From Carex sylvatica (lineage: Eukaryota; Streptophyta; Magnoliopsida; Poales; Cyperaceae): 64,000 nucleotides of DNA. The stretch spans positions 162,055 to 226,054 of the forward strand of contig CAXKVR010000147.1 in assembly GCA_964058845.1 (NCBI GenBank). The letters run 5' to 3'. The notes under the pieces are model-generated. The model did no database searches and was not told where the DNA came from. It saw only the letters and a list, made by a program, of their open reading frames with translations. Positions 1 to 9,191 of the stretch are shown here, one piece after another; the first letter of the stretch is position 1; the number at the start of each line of letters is the position of its first letter. The translations under genes and the position numbers were made by a program.

Positions 1-1957
1 CAAGAAATGAAAGAAGAAATGAAAGCTGAGTTTGCAATGATGCTTCAACAGACAATGGGCCAACAAGAAAAGACCTATAGCCCAACAGTCGTTCAGAGCA
101 GCTGCCAGTCAGTCAAACCATCTGCAAATCTTTCTGAGTTTACTAAGGTAATGCAAATTCAGATTTGAATCAGTAGGTCTATGCTTTAATTTCATATATA
201 TTTAGATTTTATTCGAGTAAATACATGTATTTGTACAGGAGGCAGAACTCAGCTGCAGACTCCAGGCGAATGTATGTGGGAATACTCTTGTAGTGGCCTT
301 AGGGACAATTCATGTTCCAGTTGTACAAGGTGGAACAATTCACGGTTTGCCTATGCCGCCCGACCATGCAAGAGTAACGGTGGATGCTATTCGTGATGCA
401 GACTTCATAGAACTCCCCTTACCTATACCAAATGGCGAGTAGTTAACCCTTGCATCGGTCCTCGGCAGTTTCACTGCATGGCCGATGTCCATGATATTGA
501 CAGGTTCATATGAGGTATATTATTATTAAGTTCTTATACTTCTTAATTTGTATCTATATGATAGAGTTATAGTTGATTTTGGATTTTATTTCAATTTATT
601 ACGAAATTTTGTAGGAACCACGCGAAGAGGTGCAAGTTCCTAGAGATCGAAACACAATGAGTCACATCAAGGCGTTTGATCATATCAATTTTGAAAAGCT
701 GGAACGAACATTCAAGCAGCTACGTGATCGATTTTCAGAGCTAGATGGCAGTCCATTCAAAATTGATCCGTCACTTGATCTTTTCTGTTCAGCAGAGTCC
801 ATACACATTTATGCAGATGATTATGCGGCCTTGCTTACACCACGGGAGTGGCTCAATGGACCAGTCATTCAGATATGGATGCTGTGAGTTTAATATTCAT
901 AATAATTACAGAATTAAGTACTTTTAATTCAAATTTCACAAACTTGAGAACACATGTATGCCTTCTTCTTTTTTAGATATTGGCACAAATTCATCAAGGA
1001 GGAATTTTCCGATTAGCAGATTGATTTCATGGACCCCCAGTGAACGAATGCTATCTTGCTGCATGATGACCGAGAAGGTGTTCTTCAATACATGAGGAAA
1101 GCACTCCAAGAGAATCGGGACAAGAGATTGATCTTCATACCTTACCATCAGATGTTAGTGTTATATATATATATTATAATTTTATTATATTTCTTTCAAT
1201 TTATATAAATTATAGAATATGACATGCTACAAACCTAACATGTAGAAATCATTAGATATTGACCGTGCTTATACCAAGAGAACGTGCATTGTACGTGTAT
1301 GATTCCGATAAGAAGAGTAAAAAAATGCTAATGATCACTGCTGCGGTCGAGGAGTAAGTGACTTTCTTAATTTTACGTTTGTTTAGAATTCTAATGATTT
1401 TATTATTATATTATCATTTTAAATATCTCTCGTAAGTACTGATTGTTCAATTTGTTCATATTTCAACAGTGCCTTCACCAGGGAAATGGGTACGTCTTTA
1501 ACGGTTCATAACGATTGCAAGGTAATAGTTTCTATTGAGATATGATTATAGGGACCTAGATGCAAAAATTTATGAATATCTAGACATATAAATCATTGGT
1601 ATGCTCATTAGCATACATTTTATTTTTTTCAAACTTGTTATATAGTGCCCACAACAACCAGCCGGCTGGGAATGTGCATATTATGTCATGTTGCTCATGC
1701 AAGACATAATAAGCAAACACCTCGATTCTTTTCCGAACTTAAGGGTATATATGCATTTATATATTTTTCAAAAGTAATGATAAATTGTTGCTTCAAATAT
1801 AATAAAATACAAAATTAATTGTGAATGCTCTTCTATCTTTTTAAAAATGCAGGATATTCTCGCTAAACATAATGTACAACGCTTGGGCGACTTTCGAAGA
1901 ATGTGGGTTAAAATTTTCCGACATAAGGTTTGGCCGAGAAGAAGTATAACATTGTAG
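1..1957 (+). pseudogene. Decayed Ulp1-protease-like ORF of the CACTA element
   Basis: Exons were read by splice sites: <1-147, 239-514, 615-883, 977-1153, 1256-1353, 1470-1521, 1646-1744 and 1853-1957 (TAG at 1955-1957). Exon 2 encodes a stretch with VVALGTIHVP, HGLPMPPDHARVTVDAI and FTAWP, resembling the domain found before the protease in CACTA proteins. Later exons carry EWLNGPVIQIWML, IFIPYHQ, ALYVYDSDKK and PQQPAGWECAYYVM, which fit the Ulp1/C48 cysteine protease fold with the Gln/Cys region. It is broken: TAG at 440-442 lies inside the first conserved block, and TAG (1013-1015) and TGA (1031-1033) interrupt exon 4. The HW pair carrying the catalytic His is not visible at the exon 4/5 junction. 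In CACTA elements such proteins are of uncertain function and are not the transposase. Confidence 0.8.
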
Positions 1958-2189
1958 GATGTGTAATTTTAATTTGCATGAACATGAATTTTTTGTAATA
2001 ATTTAGGATGTGTATGATATTTAATTTAGAATGTGTATGTGATAGTTAATTTATGATGTGTATGTGTATGAAACATAATTTTAGGATGTGTGACATTTCA
2101 TTTCGAATTTGTGATAATTTAGCAAGCATTTTGGCCAGCAAAATATGGAAGCTGGTCACTTAATAAAATATTTTTTTTGATTCAATTTG

Positions 2190-2800
2190 ACTATCTTGAT
2201 CAGTTCTTAAACTAAGAATCAATCCAGATAAGTATCTGGATCGATTTTTAGCTAGGAACCGATCCAGATAGTCAATAATCTTGATCAGTTTTAAATAGAA
2301 CCGATCTTAATAGTTATTTTCTGAATTTAAAAAATTAAAAACTAATTAAAAATAACTATTCGGATCAGTTCTATTTAAAATCGATCCAGATAACTGCTTA
2401 TCTGGATCGGTTCCTAGCTTAAGAACCGATCCAGATAGTTTGTAATCTGGATCAGTTTTAAATAGAACTGATCTTAATAGTTATTTTCTGAATTTAAAAA
2501 CTAAAAACTATTTAAAAGTAATATGGATCGGTTCTTTAATAGTGAACCGATCCAGATAACTGACTATCTGGATCGGTTCTTAAGCTAGGAACTGATCCAG
2601 ATAGGCAGTTATCTGGATCGGTTGACTATTCAAGAACCGATCTAGATAGTGTCTAACTGGATTAGTTGTTTAAACAACCGATTTTGATAGTCTCTATTTG
2701 GATCGGTTATTTAACCGATCCAGATTATTGTAGTATCTGTATCGCCTTCATCAGAATCGGTTGTATTCCGATACTAATATGCGTATATAACCGATCTTGA
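2190..2800. repeat. CACTA subterminal repeats (ATCTGGATCGGTT type)
   Basis: About a dozen copies of a 13-20-base motif built on ATCTGGATCGGTTC and its reverse complement GAACCGATCCAGAT are spaced through the last 600 bases of the element. In CACTA elements such subterminal motifs bind the element's own transposase. Alternating orientation gives many potential hairpins. Confidence 0.85.
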
Positions 2801-2820
2801 TTCGTTATTTTCCACTAGTG

Positions 2821-2950
2821 AGATACGCAGTGGCGCTTTTTTTCAGCAAAATTTTTTGGGGAACTTTAAAAAAAAAAAAAATTTGACTATCAATGACGAG
2901 CGTTAGAGCCGATTGCTGATACCGGTCTGAAAAATCATTTTGCTGTAGTG
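2821..2950 (+). mobile_element. Terminal remnant of a second, older CACTA element
   Basis: Immediately after the CACTAGTG end lies a 130-base segment ending TTTTGCTGTAGTG at 2938-2950. Its reverse complement, CACTACAGCAAAA, is a different CACTA-type terminus. The arrangement suggests that the first element jumped next to, or into, an older CACTA copy. A 14-base A run occurs inside. Confidence 0.55.
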
Positions 2951-3049
2951 TCTAAATTTGTTTTAGGTCCAAATCAATAGTTAAACCGATTAATACGTAG
3001 ACAGTTGGTAGTTCGAATGAAAATAAAATTGCTGATCTACATTATTTTA

Positions 3050-3320
3050 TTTATACACATGTAAATAATTATGACATTTTAATTTTATTTTAATTGTCAT
3101 CACGAGCTTATAAAAAATGCACTAATATGGATGATTTCTAGACATTGATTTTTGAACTTATTGATTTACATAAAAATAAAATTGAAATATGATAATTTTT
3201 TATGAACACAAAGAGAAAATAACATAGATCACATCTAACGGTTTTATTTTGACTTTTAAGTTCTAATTTTGAGTTATTAAATTTTAAAAAAATAGAGGCA
3301 TTTGAATCCTCTATTTTATT
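3050..3320. repeat. Half of a palindromic MITE (type with GAGGCATTTGAA end)
   Basis: The segment ACATCTAACGGTTTTATTTTG ... GAGTTATTAAATTTT ... GAGGCATTTGAATCCTC matches the right half of the element at 49693-50087. It is also related to 12850-13215 and 8225-8650. Only one arm is clear here. No protein-coding content is seen from 2950 to 4240. Confidence 0.55.
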
Positions 3321-4248
3321 TTTTATCTAGTTTCATGCCATATATATTTGAATAGACTATCTAACAAGGATAACCTTTCTAGACATGAAACTAGATAATT
3401 ATAGTATCCATGAAAACTTGAACAAATTGTATGATATGACTCAGATGGTCCATAATTCCCCTAATATATACTTTTATTTATATAACAAACAAATAACAGA
3501 AAAATGATTATATTGTCATTTTTTCTTAATAAAAAATAGCACTTAAATATCCAATACATTTGGCATAATATTTTATAGTATGTTTTTTTGGGCCATACAT
3601 GCGTATGAAGCATAATAAATTAGCCATAATTGAGAATCAGTTTTTTTTTTTTTTAGTTTATTTTATAAGATCGCAAGATTGAAATTCAAATACAAAATTT
3701 ATAAAACTACAGTTGGTTGTGTGACTTAGACCCCAATCTTTTTATCTTAAAAGAATGAAATACTAATTTAGTCATATTCAGAGCATTTTAGTATTAATTA
3801 ATAGTACTGTTTACATGAAATGTCACGGAGAATAATTTAATTATTCTGTTTATATTCGTTAAAATTAATTAAAGGGAACTTCACCTCTCTTTTTTTTGTG
3901 TGGGTCTTTTCATGAAATAAACAAAACCAACTTGATGCATAAAATCTTAACAATCATTGTATATAGATTGAGAACCATAACCGATACAACTCCTTTCTTG
4001 TATATATATCAAGGGAAATAATTTTAAATTAAAAGCTAATGATATTGACTTGCTATATTAATTCGGTAGACAATATATACAACTGCCGCAATAAATTGTC
4101 TAGAGGTTATGAAACGATGATTAATTAATAAGGATTAATAAAAGAAAACAACAAGAACATAAAAAGATTGAGACATGCAACTATATTTTGCTAATTTATT
4201 TATTTCAAAAAAATGGCAATGAAATTGTTGTGTTGGATGCATATATAA

Positions 4249-4582
4249 GAATTTTTTTAGAAACCATAAATAAAAAAAATAAAATTTACCAAACCAACTT
4301 GATTGCTTTGTTTTTTACAAAAATCATAAGAACCGACATGCTATTTCGGTCCCCTTTTTTGAGACCGAAATAACAATTCGGTCCCAACCATTTTCACATA
4401 TTTCGAGAAAAAAATATGTTGAAAAATTGTGAAAATACATGAGACTGAATTGTCATTTCGGTCCTAAAAAAATTTCAAGACCGAAATGACATTTCAGTTC
4501 TTATGATTTTTGTAAAAAAAAAAGTGTAATAATGTTGGTTTGATAAAAATTGTTTTCGTAATTGTGGTTTATAAAAAAAATC
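4249..4582. mobile_element. Mutator-like MITE, family A, copy 1
   Basis: This is a palindromic element with ends GAATTTTTTTAGAAACC and, inverted, GATTTTTTTTATAAACC. A perfect 9-bp target duplication CATATATAA lies at 4240-4248 and 4583-4591. The interior carries repeated inverted blocks of GACCGAAATGACATTTCGGT. A 9-bp duplication with AT-rich inverted ends fits a non-autonomous Mutator-like element. Related copies lie at 21265-21543, 34851-35149 and 61624-61959. Confidence 0.82.
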
Positions 4583-4829
4583 CATATATAACCTTACAAT
4601 TCCCATGAAAATTAGTTTATATAAATAGCTCAACATATATATGTGTCCGCAAGGAAGTACAAGCATATGATGTGTTTGTAACTTTAAACAATTATTATTA
4701 AATTATGATGTGTTTGTCAAAACATGTCCTACCAATTTACAGCATGATCATAAATGACATTTTAGAATTTGATAAGCAAATTGTATATTAATAGTAATCT
4801 AAAATTAAATCTTAAGATGAAAATAGTAA

Positions 4830-5000
4830 AATTTCCAAAAAATATAAAATCAAAAGGCACCGTTGAATCAACGATTTTCAAAGTAGTTTAATAAATATTA
4901 AAAACATTCTAAAAAAATATATAAAATTTGGTCTCCAAACATATTTTAATATGCAGAACAAGATGAATGGTTTGGATCAGTCATTTGGACTTTGAATCCG
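4830..5000. repeat. Half-copy of family B palindromic element
   Basis: The inner module is present in one orientation only: AATAGTAAAATTTCCAAAAAATATAAAATC, then GGTCTCCAAACATATTTTAATATGCAGAACAAGATGAATGGTTTGGATC. It matches the right arms of the full elements at 5093-6321. The outer arm is missing or diverged. Confidence 0.55.
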
Positions 5001-5058
5001 GTGATTTATAGTCTAATGCACAAACATGCCTATGCATTGCAATGTATGATAGCCTTGC

Positions 5059-5092
<34 letters not shown>
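5059..5092. repeat. (TA)n microsatellite flanking family B element
   Basis: A nearly pure TA tract with one TGTA interruption borders the left side of the palindromic element at 5093. Confidence 0.9.
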
Positions 5093-5513
5093 GATGGACT
5101 TGGGTGAGCCATGGCTCACCAAGCGTTTGTACTCCACACAGTATTTTCATTTTGAAAGTTCAAACGATCGATCCGAACCGTTAGATGTGATCTCTATATT
5201 GAAATGTGCTTAGAGACCAAATTTTACATTTTTTAGAATTGTTTTACTATTTATTAAGCATTTTTTAAAATTGCTGTTTTGCTGTGAACAGTAAAAACAG
5301 TAAAATTTTCTGAACCATCGGATCAATAATTTTCAAAAATACTTAATAAATAGTAAAAAAAATTCCAAAAAATGTAAAATTTGGTCTCCAAGCACATTTC
5401 AATATAGAAAACAAGATGAACGGTTCGGATCGGTTGTTTAAATTTTCAAAATGGCTAAAATGAGCCATGGCTCACCAACGCGAAATAAGCCATGGCTCAT
5501 TTTAGCCCAACTC
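5093..5513. mobile_element. Family B palindromic MITE with GAGCCATGGCTC outer module
   Basis: Inverted arms of about 200 bases meet near 5290. The outer module contains GTGAGCCATGGCTCACC on both sides. The inner module contains GATCCGAACCGTTAGATGTG, GGAGACCAAATTTTACATTTT and ACTATTTATTAAG and their complements. It lies between (TA)n tracts, so any target duplication is hidden. No ORF. Best explanation is a non-autonomous Mutator-like element, based on the clean 9-bp duplication of its relative at 52238. Confidence 0.75.
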
Positions 5514-5521
5514 TATATATA

Positions 5522-5924
5522 GTAAGGCTATGGTGCTATGGGTTGCATAGAGGGTTACGGTGCTACGGCTCAATATTCGATATTTTAAAATCTTAATGGT
5601 CGATCCGAACCGTTTATCTTGTTCTCCATATTAATATGTGTTTGGAGACCAAATTTTACATTTTAAAAAAAAAAAATTACTATTTTTTTAGATAGGTAGA
5701 AAATCACTTGATCTAAAAAATTATGTACCATTCAGATATTTGATTTTCTAACTATCTAAAAAAATAGTAAAAAATTTCCAAAAAAGGTAAAATTTGGTCT
5801 CCAAACAAATATTAATATGGAGAACAAGATGAACGGTTCAGATCGACCGTTAGGATTTTGAAAAGTCAAATATTGAGTCGTAGCACCGTAGCCCTTTATG
5901 CAACCCATAGCACCCTAGCTTTAC
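5522..5924. mobile_element. Family B palindromic MITE with GCTATGGTGCTATGGGTTGC outer module
   Basis: Nearly complete inverted arms: AAGGCTATGGTGCTATGGG on the left pairs with CCCATAGCACCCTAGCTT on the right. The GATCCGAACCGT...GGAGACCAAATTTTACATT inner module is shared with the neighbouring copies. It is joined to both neighbours by TA tracts. A degenerate copy with a similar outer end (GAGGCTATGGTAC) is at 56962-57250. Confidence 0.75.
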
Positions 5925-5943
5925 TATATATATATATATATAT

Positions 5944-6321
5944 GAGGAGGGATCAAGTTACAATAATTTTTGAGTTACAACAAGTTTTCACAACTATTTT
6001 CTACATTTTCAAAGTCCAAATTGTCGATCCAAACCGTTCAACATAATCTCCACAATAAAATGTGCTTCCAGATCAAATTTTACATTTTTTTTGAAATGTT
6101 TTTACTATTTATTAAGATGTGTACAAAATTCAATAGTCTGAATTTGACTAGTTTTTGTATCCATCTTAATAAATAGTAAAAACTTTCAAAAAATGTAAAA
6201 TTTGATCTTGAAGCACATTTTATTGTAGAAATCACATCTAACAGTTTGAATTGACGATTTGGACTTTGAAAATGTAGAAAATGATTATCGTAACTTGTAA
6301 GTAAAAAATTATTGTAACTTG
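5944..6321. mobile_element. Family B palindromic MITE with GAGGAGGGATCAAGTTACAA outer module
   Basis: Third palindromic element in a row. The left arm begins GAGGAGGGATCAAGTTACAA and the right arm ends TTATTGTAACTTGATATA. The inner module (GTCGATCCAAACCGTTCAAC, CAGATCAAATTTTACATTTT, TACTATTTATTAAGATG) is a diverged version of that in the two preceding elements. TA tracts flank it at 5925-5943 and 6322-6335. Confidence 0.75.
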
Positions 6322-6554
6322 ATATATATATATATTAATTTGTAGATATTTAATTCTATATTCAATCTATATCCATATTTAAAAAAATACAAATAAATAC
6401 AAATATAATTTGATGCGACGCTCATCGGACCCTTCCCTCCTACATGAGAGCTAGCTAATAAGTGAAGGGAACATGCACATGCGGATCCATATCCTCTCAG
6501 GTATCTGATTCAACACAATTGAAAAGCACGGTCCAGATTTAATTTCATCCAGTT

Positions 6555-6665
6555 TTTACTCGGGATGACTGAGGGCAGTATTATTTGTGCTTTGAGTTTC
6601 GTGCCAAGTTAAAAAGAAAAATTTCGGACAATCCGATTCAATTGTACTCGGTTCGGTAACCTGAG
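6555..6665 (+). repeat. Dispersed repeat E (CGGGATGACT...GGCAGTATTATTTG)
   Basis: The block CGGGATGACTGAGGGCAGTA, then CTTTGAGTTTCGTGCCAAGTTAA, recurs at 7721-7790, 62545-62665 and 54601-54680, and in inverted orientation around 50930-51010. The class is not clear. No terminal repeats were recognised. Confidence 0.55.
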
Positions 6666-6709
6666 AAGAATCTGTATCCTCTTAGGCATTACAAAGGATT
6701 ACCCTTACT

Positions 6710-7668
6710 TAGAGGTGCTACTTTTACTCGATTACCCATATTCAATCTGGAACTGAATCAAATTCAACCTGGAACTGATCCGGATCCGATTAATTTGAAT
6801 AGAGTATGGTTTAAAAAATATAACCGATTAAATTATAGATACGGTTCTAAAATTAATAATTTAATATCCGATTCGGATCCGAACCGGAACTGATACTGTA
6901 ATGGGTAAGATATGGATTTCATTTAATTATCCGACCCATAACTGAACCCGACCCGATACCCGTATAAATACCCGATAAAACATATATTAATAACTATTAA
7001 TATATAAAAATACAACTTTGCATATTAATTTTTGCATAAGTCGTGGTGAGCTCAGTACTTTTTTTAATGTAAGAAAATATAATGTAGTACATATTCGTTA
7101 TGTTTATACACATAGATGGATGTCAAATTTATTATTTTCATAATAGCTGCATTAATTTTTTAAATAAAATTTATTACTATGAATACATCATTCAATATTT
7201 GCCTTGATATTCTCTGCATAATAATGTAAATTTATTGCTCTCATTGATATGTCATTTCTATAAATTATTAGTATTGCATTCATAGATTTTTTAAACCATA
7301 GAAAATGAAATCGTCATTTCCAATATTTTACTTTCTAAAAATTATATCTCTTCTTCAATATTTTTATTTTCAAAAGTTATTTTCTCTCCATTCTCTTGAT
7401 TTTTTTTGTAACATATACCCGCTCTGAATCCGGAACCGCCCCGCATCTGAACTGGACCCGATAATCTACAAACAAGTTATGGGTATCTATCTACCCGGAA
7501 CCGAAAGACTGGACCCAAAATATCTACGGGTAGATAGGTATCCGGATCCGGACCCGACCCGATTTGAAACAAATAAGTATATGGATCAAAATTCGGATCT
7601 GAACACTTTTAGGATACGAGCCCAAATATAATAGTATCCGGATCCGATCCAACCCGATAGCACCTCTA
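6710..7668. mobile_element. Non-autonomous hAT element
   Basis: The ends are TAGAGGTGCTA and its exact inverse TAGCACCTCTA. They are flanked by a perfect 8-bp direct repeat CCCTTACT at 6702-6709 and 7669-7676, the hallmark of hAT transposition. The 959-base interior is rich in inverted GGATCCGAACCGG/CCCGACCCGATACCCG blocks near both ends and has no coding capacity. It inserted into repeat E sequence. Confidence 0.88.
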
Positions 7669-7882
7669 CCCTTACTTTACAGTTTAAGATTAAATCTCAA
7701 TCGGATTGAGATTCGAGTCACCATAGGGGCAAGTATTATTAGACTTTGAGATTCATGCCAAGTTAACAAGAACGGTCCAGATCTAATAATTGTAAAAGAT
7801 TCCCTTATCAGGTATTGGAGAGGATGTGAATTCTGCACATGCACAATTGGTGAGCGATGCATTAATTTCAAAGCTGCGAAAT

Positions 7883-8650
7883 TGATCGTTGACTTGTTTG
7901 TAGAACCGCCTTTTGCGAGTAGCAGTATGCATGTATGTATATATGTCTGTAGCTAACTGTCTTTCTGTCTCTGCATGCCTCAATGCGTTGTTGCGGTGTT
8001 GTTTTTAATGCTTCTTGTTTGTATCCAACTCCTCACCGACTCCATGTATAGCTCCGGTCTACTTGTTTATCTTTGACCACAAAATCATCCCATATTCACA
8101 CCTTCACCTTCTCTAGTCGGTTGTTAATTTGTTGTCTTAAAATCTTTAACAAATAACAATTTATTTTTAAAAAAAAGTAAGATATGCATTTGCATCTAAA
8201 GAGGAAAGTTTAAACGCTTTTATTTTTGGTGTCTTCATTTTTAAATTTTAATAACTTAAAATTTTATATTAAAATCAGTGTTGTAAAAAAGTCCGTTTAA
8301 GCCGATTGATCGACTAATTAGTCGTTGACGGTGATCAAACCGTTAAGAAATTTCCTGATTAATTGGCCAATTTTTTCAATTATGGATGATTATTCCTGAT
8401 TATTCCTGATTAATAGCTTGACGGTACCCTGTCTGTCCGACGAGCGCATACTGTTATTTACAGCACTAATTAAAATATTAAAATAAAATAATTAGATATA
8501 ATTTACATCATTTTTCTATGTATAGATAAAATATTATGACATTTCAAATTTATTTTGATCGTTATTAAAAACTTACAAAAGTACACTAATGTGGATAATT
8601 TCTTAACGTTGATTTTTTCACGTATTTATTTATATAAAAATCAGAAAGAT
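7883..8650 (+). repeat. Segmental duplication, copy 1
   Basis: The stretch CCGCCTTTTGCG ... GCGTTGTTGCGGTGTTGTTTTT ... CTCCTCACCGACTCCATGTA ... GTCTTAAAATCTTTAACAA is repeated at 12166-13090 with clear identity over several hundred bases. Copy 1 carries an extra 190-base repeat (8278-8465) that copy 2 lacks. No conserved reading frame was found. Confidence 0.75.
8278..8465. repeat. Dispersed repeat D (about 190 bases)
   Basis: GTCCGTTTAAGCCGATTGAT ... GGTGATCAAACCGT ... TGATTATTCC repeats ... ACGGTACCCTGTCTGTCCGACGAGCGC. A second copy with the same order of blocks lies at 59565-59760. Comparison with segmental copy 2 shows it is an insertion here. The superfamily is unknown. Confidence 0.65.
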
Positions 8651-9191
8651 CTAGAAAGAGACTATGACTATTTTATGTGAATAGTGACAACTTTTTATAT
8701 TTAGAAAATAACGATTATCGAAGGGGGATCCAACATGTGTGATATGTGGCTGAGGAGTAGAAATGGTTGAGCACATGCTTTTCTATTGCTCTTTCGCACA
8801 AGCTTGCTAGTTTCGTGGTCCTCTATGTTTAATGTCAGATGGAATATATGATGTTGCTACCGAATTTAAAAATATAGTTGGAAGAGGGGAAGAATTATGG
8901 ACTCTACCAGCAAATTCAGCATGATCAAGTTGGAGATGACGAAATGATGCATGTTATGGAGAGAATTTTCTAAGTTATGAGAAGTACACAAAATATCTAA
9001 ATCAGATTTGTACCAAAACCATGATAACTGCATCGGGACAAAGTTATGGGAGAGGCAATAGACCTGCTGAGGAGGTAAGCATAGTAACAACATATAAATG
9101 CTACATAGATGGATCTTGAATTCACTCTTGAAAAAGGGGCTCAGTTTTGTGCTTATAAGGGAAGAGGAGCTGGTAGCATTCAGAGCCTCAG

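Larger units (their letters stand above)
1..2820 (+). mobile_element. CACTA (En/Spm) DNA transposon, 3' part
   Basis: The left end lies outside the window. The right end is the terminal sequence TTTTCCACTAGTG at 2808-2820, which reads CACTAGTGGAAAA on the other strand, a typical CACTA terminal inverted repeat. It is preceded by about 600 bases of subterminal repeats in both orientations and by a Ulp1-protease-like ORF, the usual second gene of plant CACTA elements. Bases following the end are AGA, the expected site of a 3-bp target duplication, but the left copy cannot be checked. The coding part has in-frame stops, so the element is not autonomous. Confidence 0.88.

Noticed and set aside
2190..2800. 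Regularly spaced repeats reminiscent of a CRISPR array
   Set aside because: Repeats alternate in orientation, spacers vary in length, and the DNA is plant. They are CACTA subterminal repeats.
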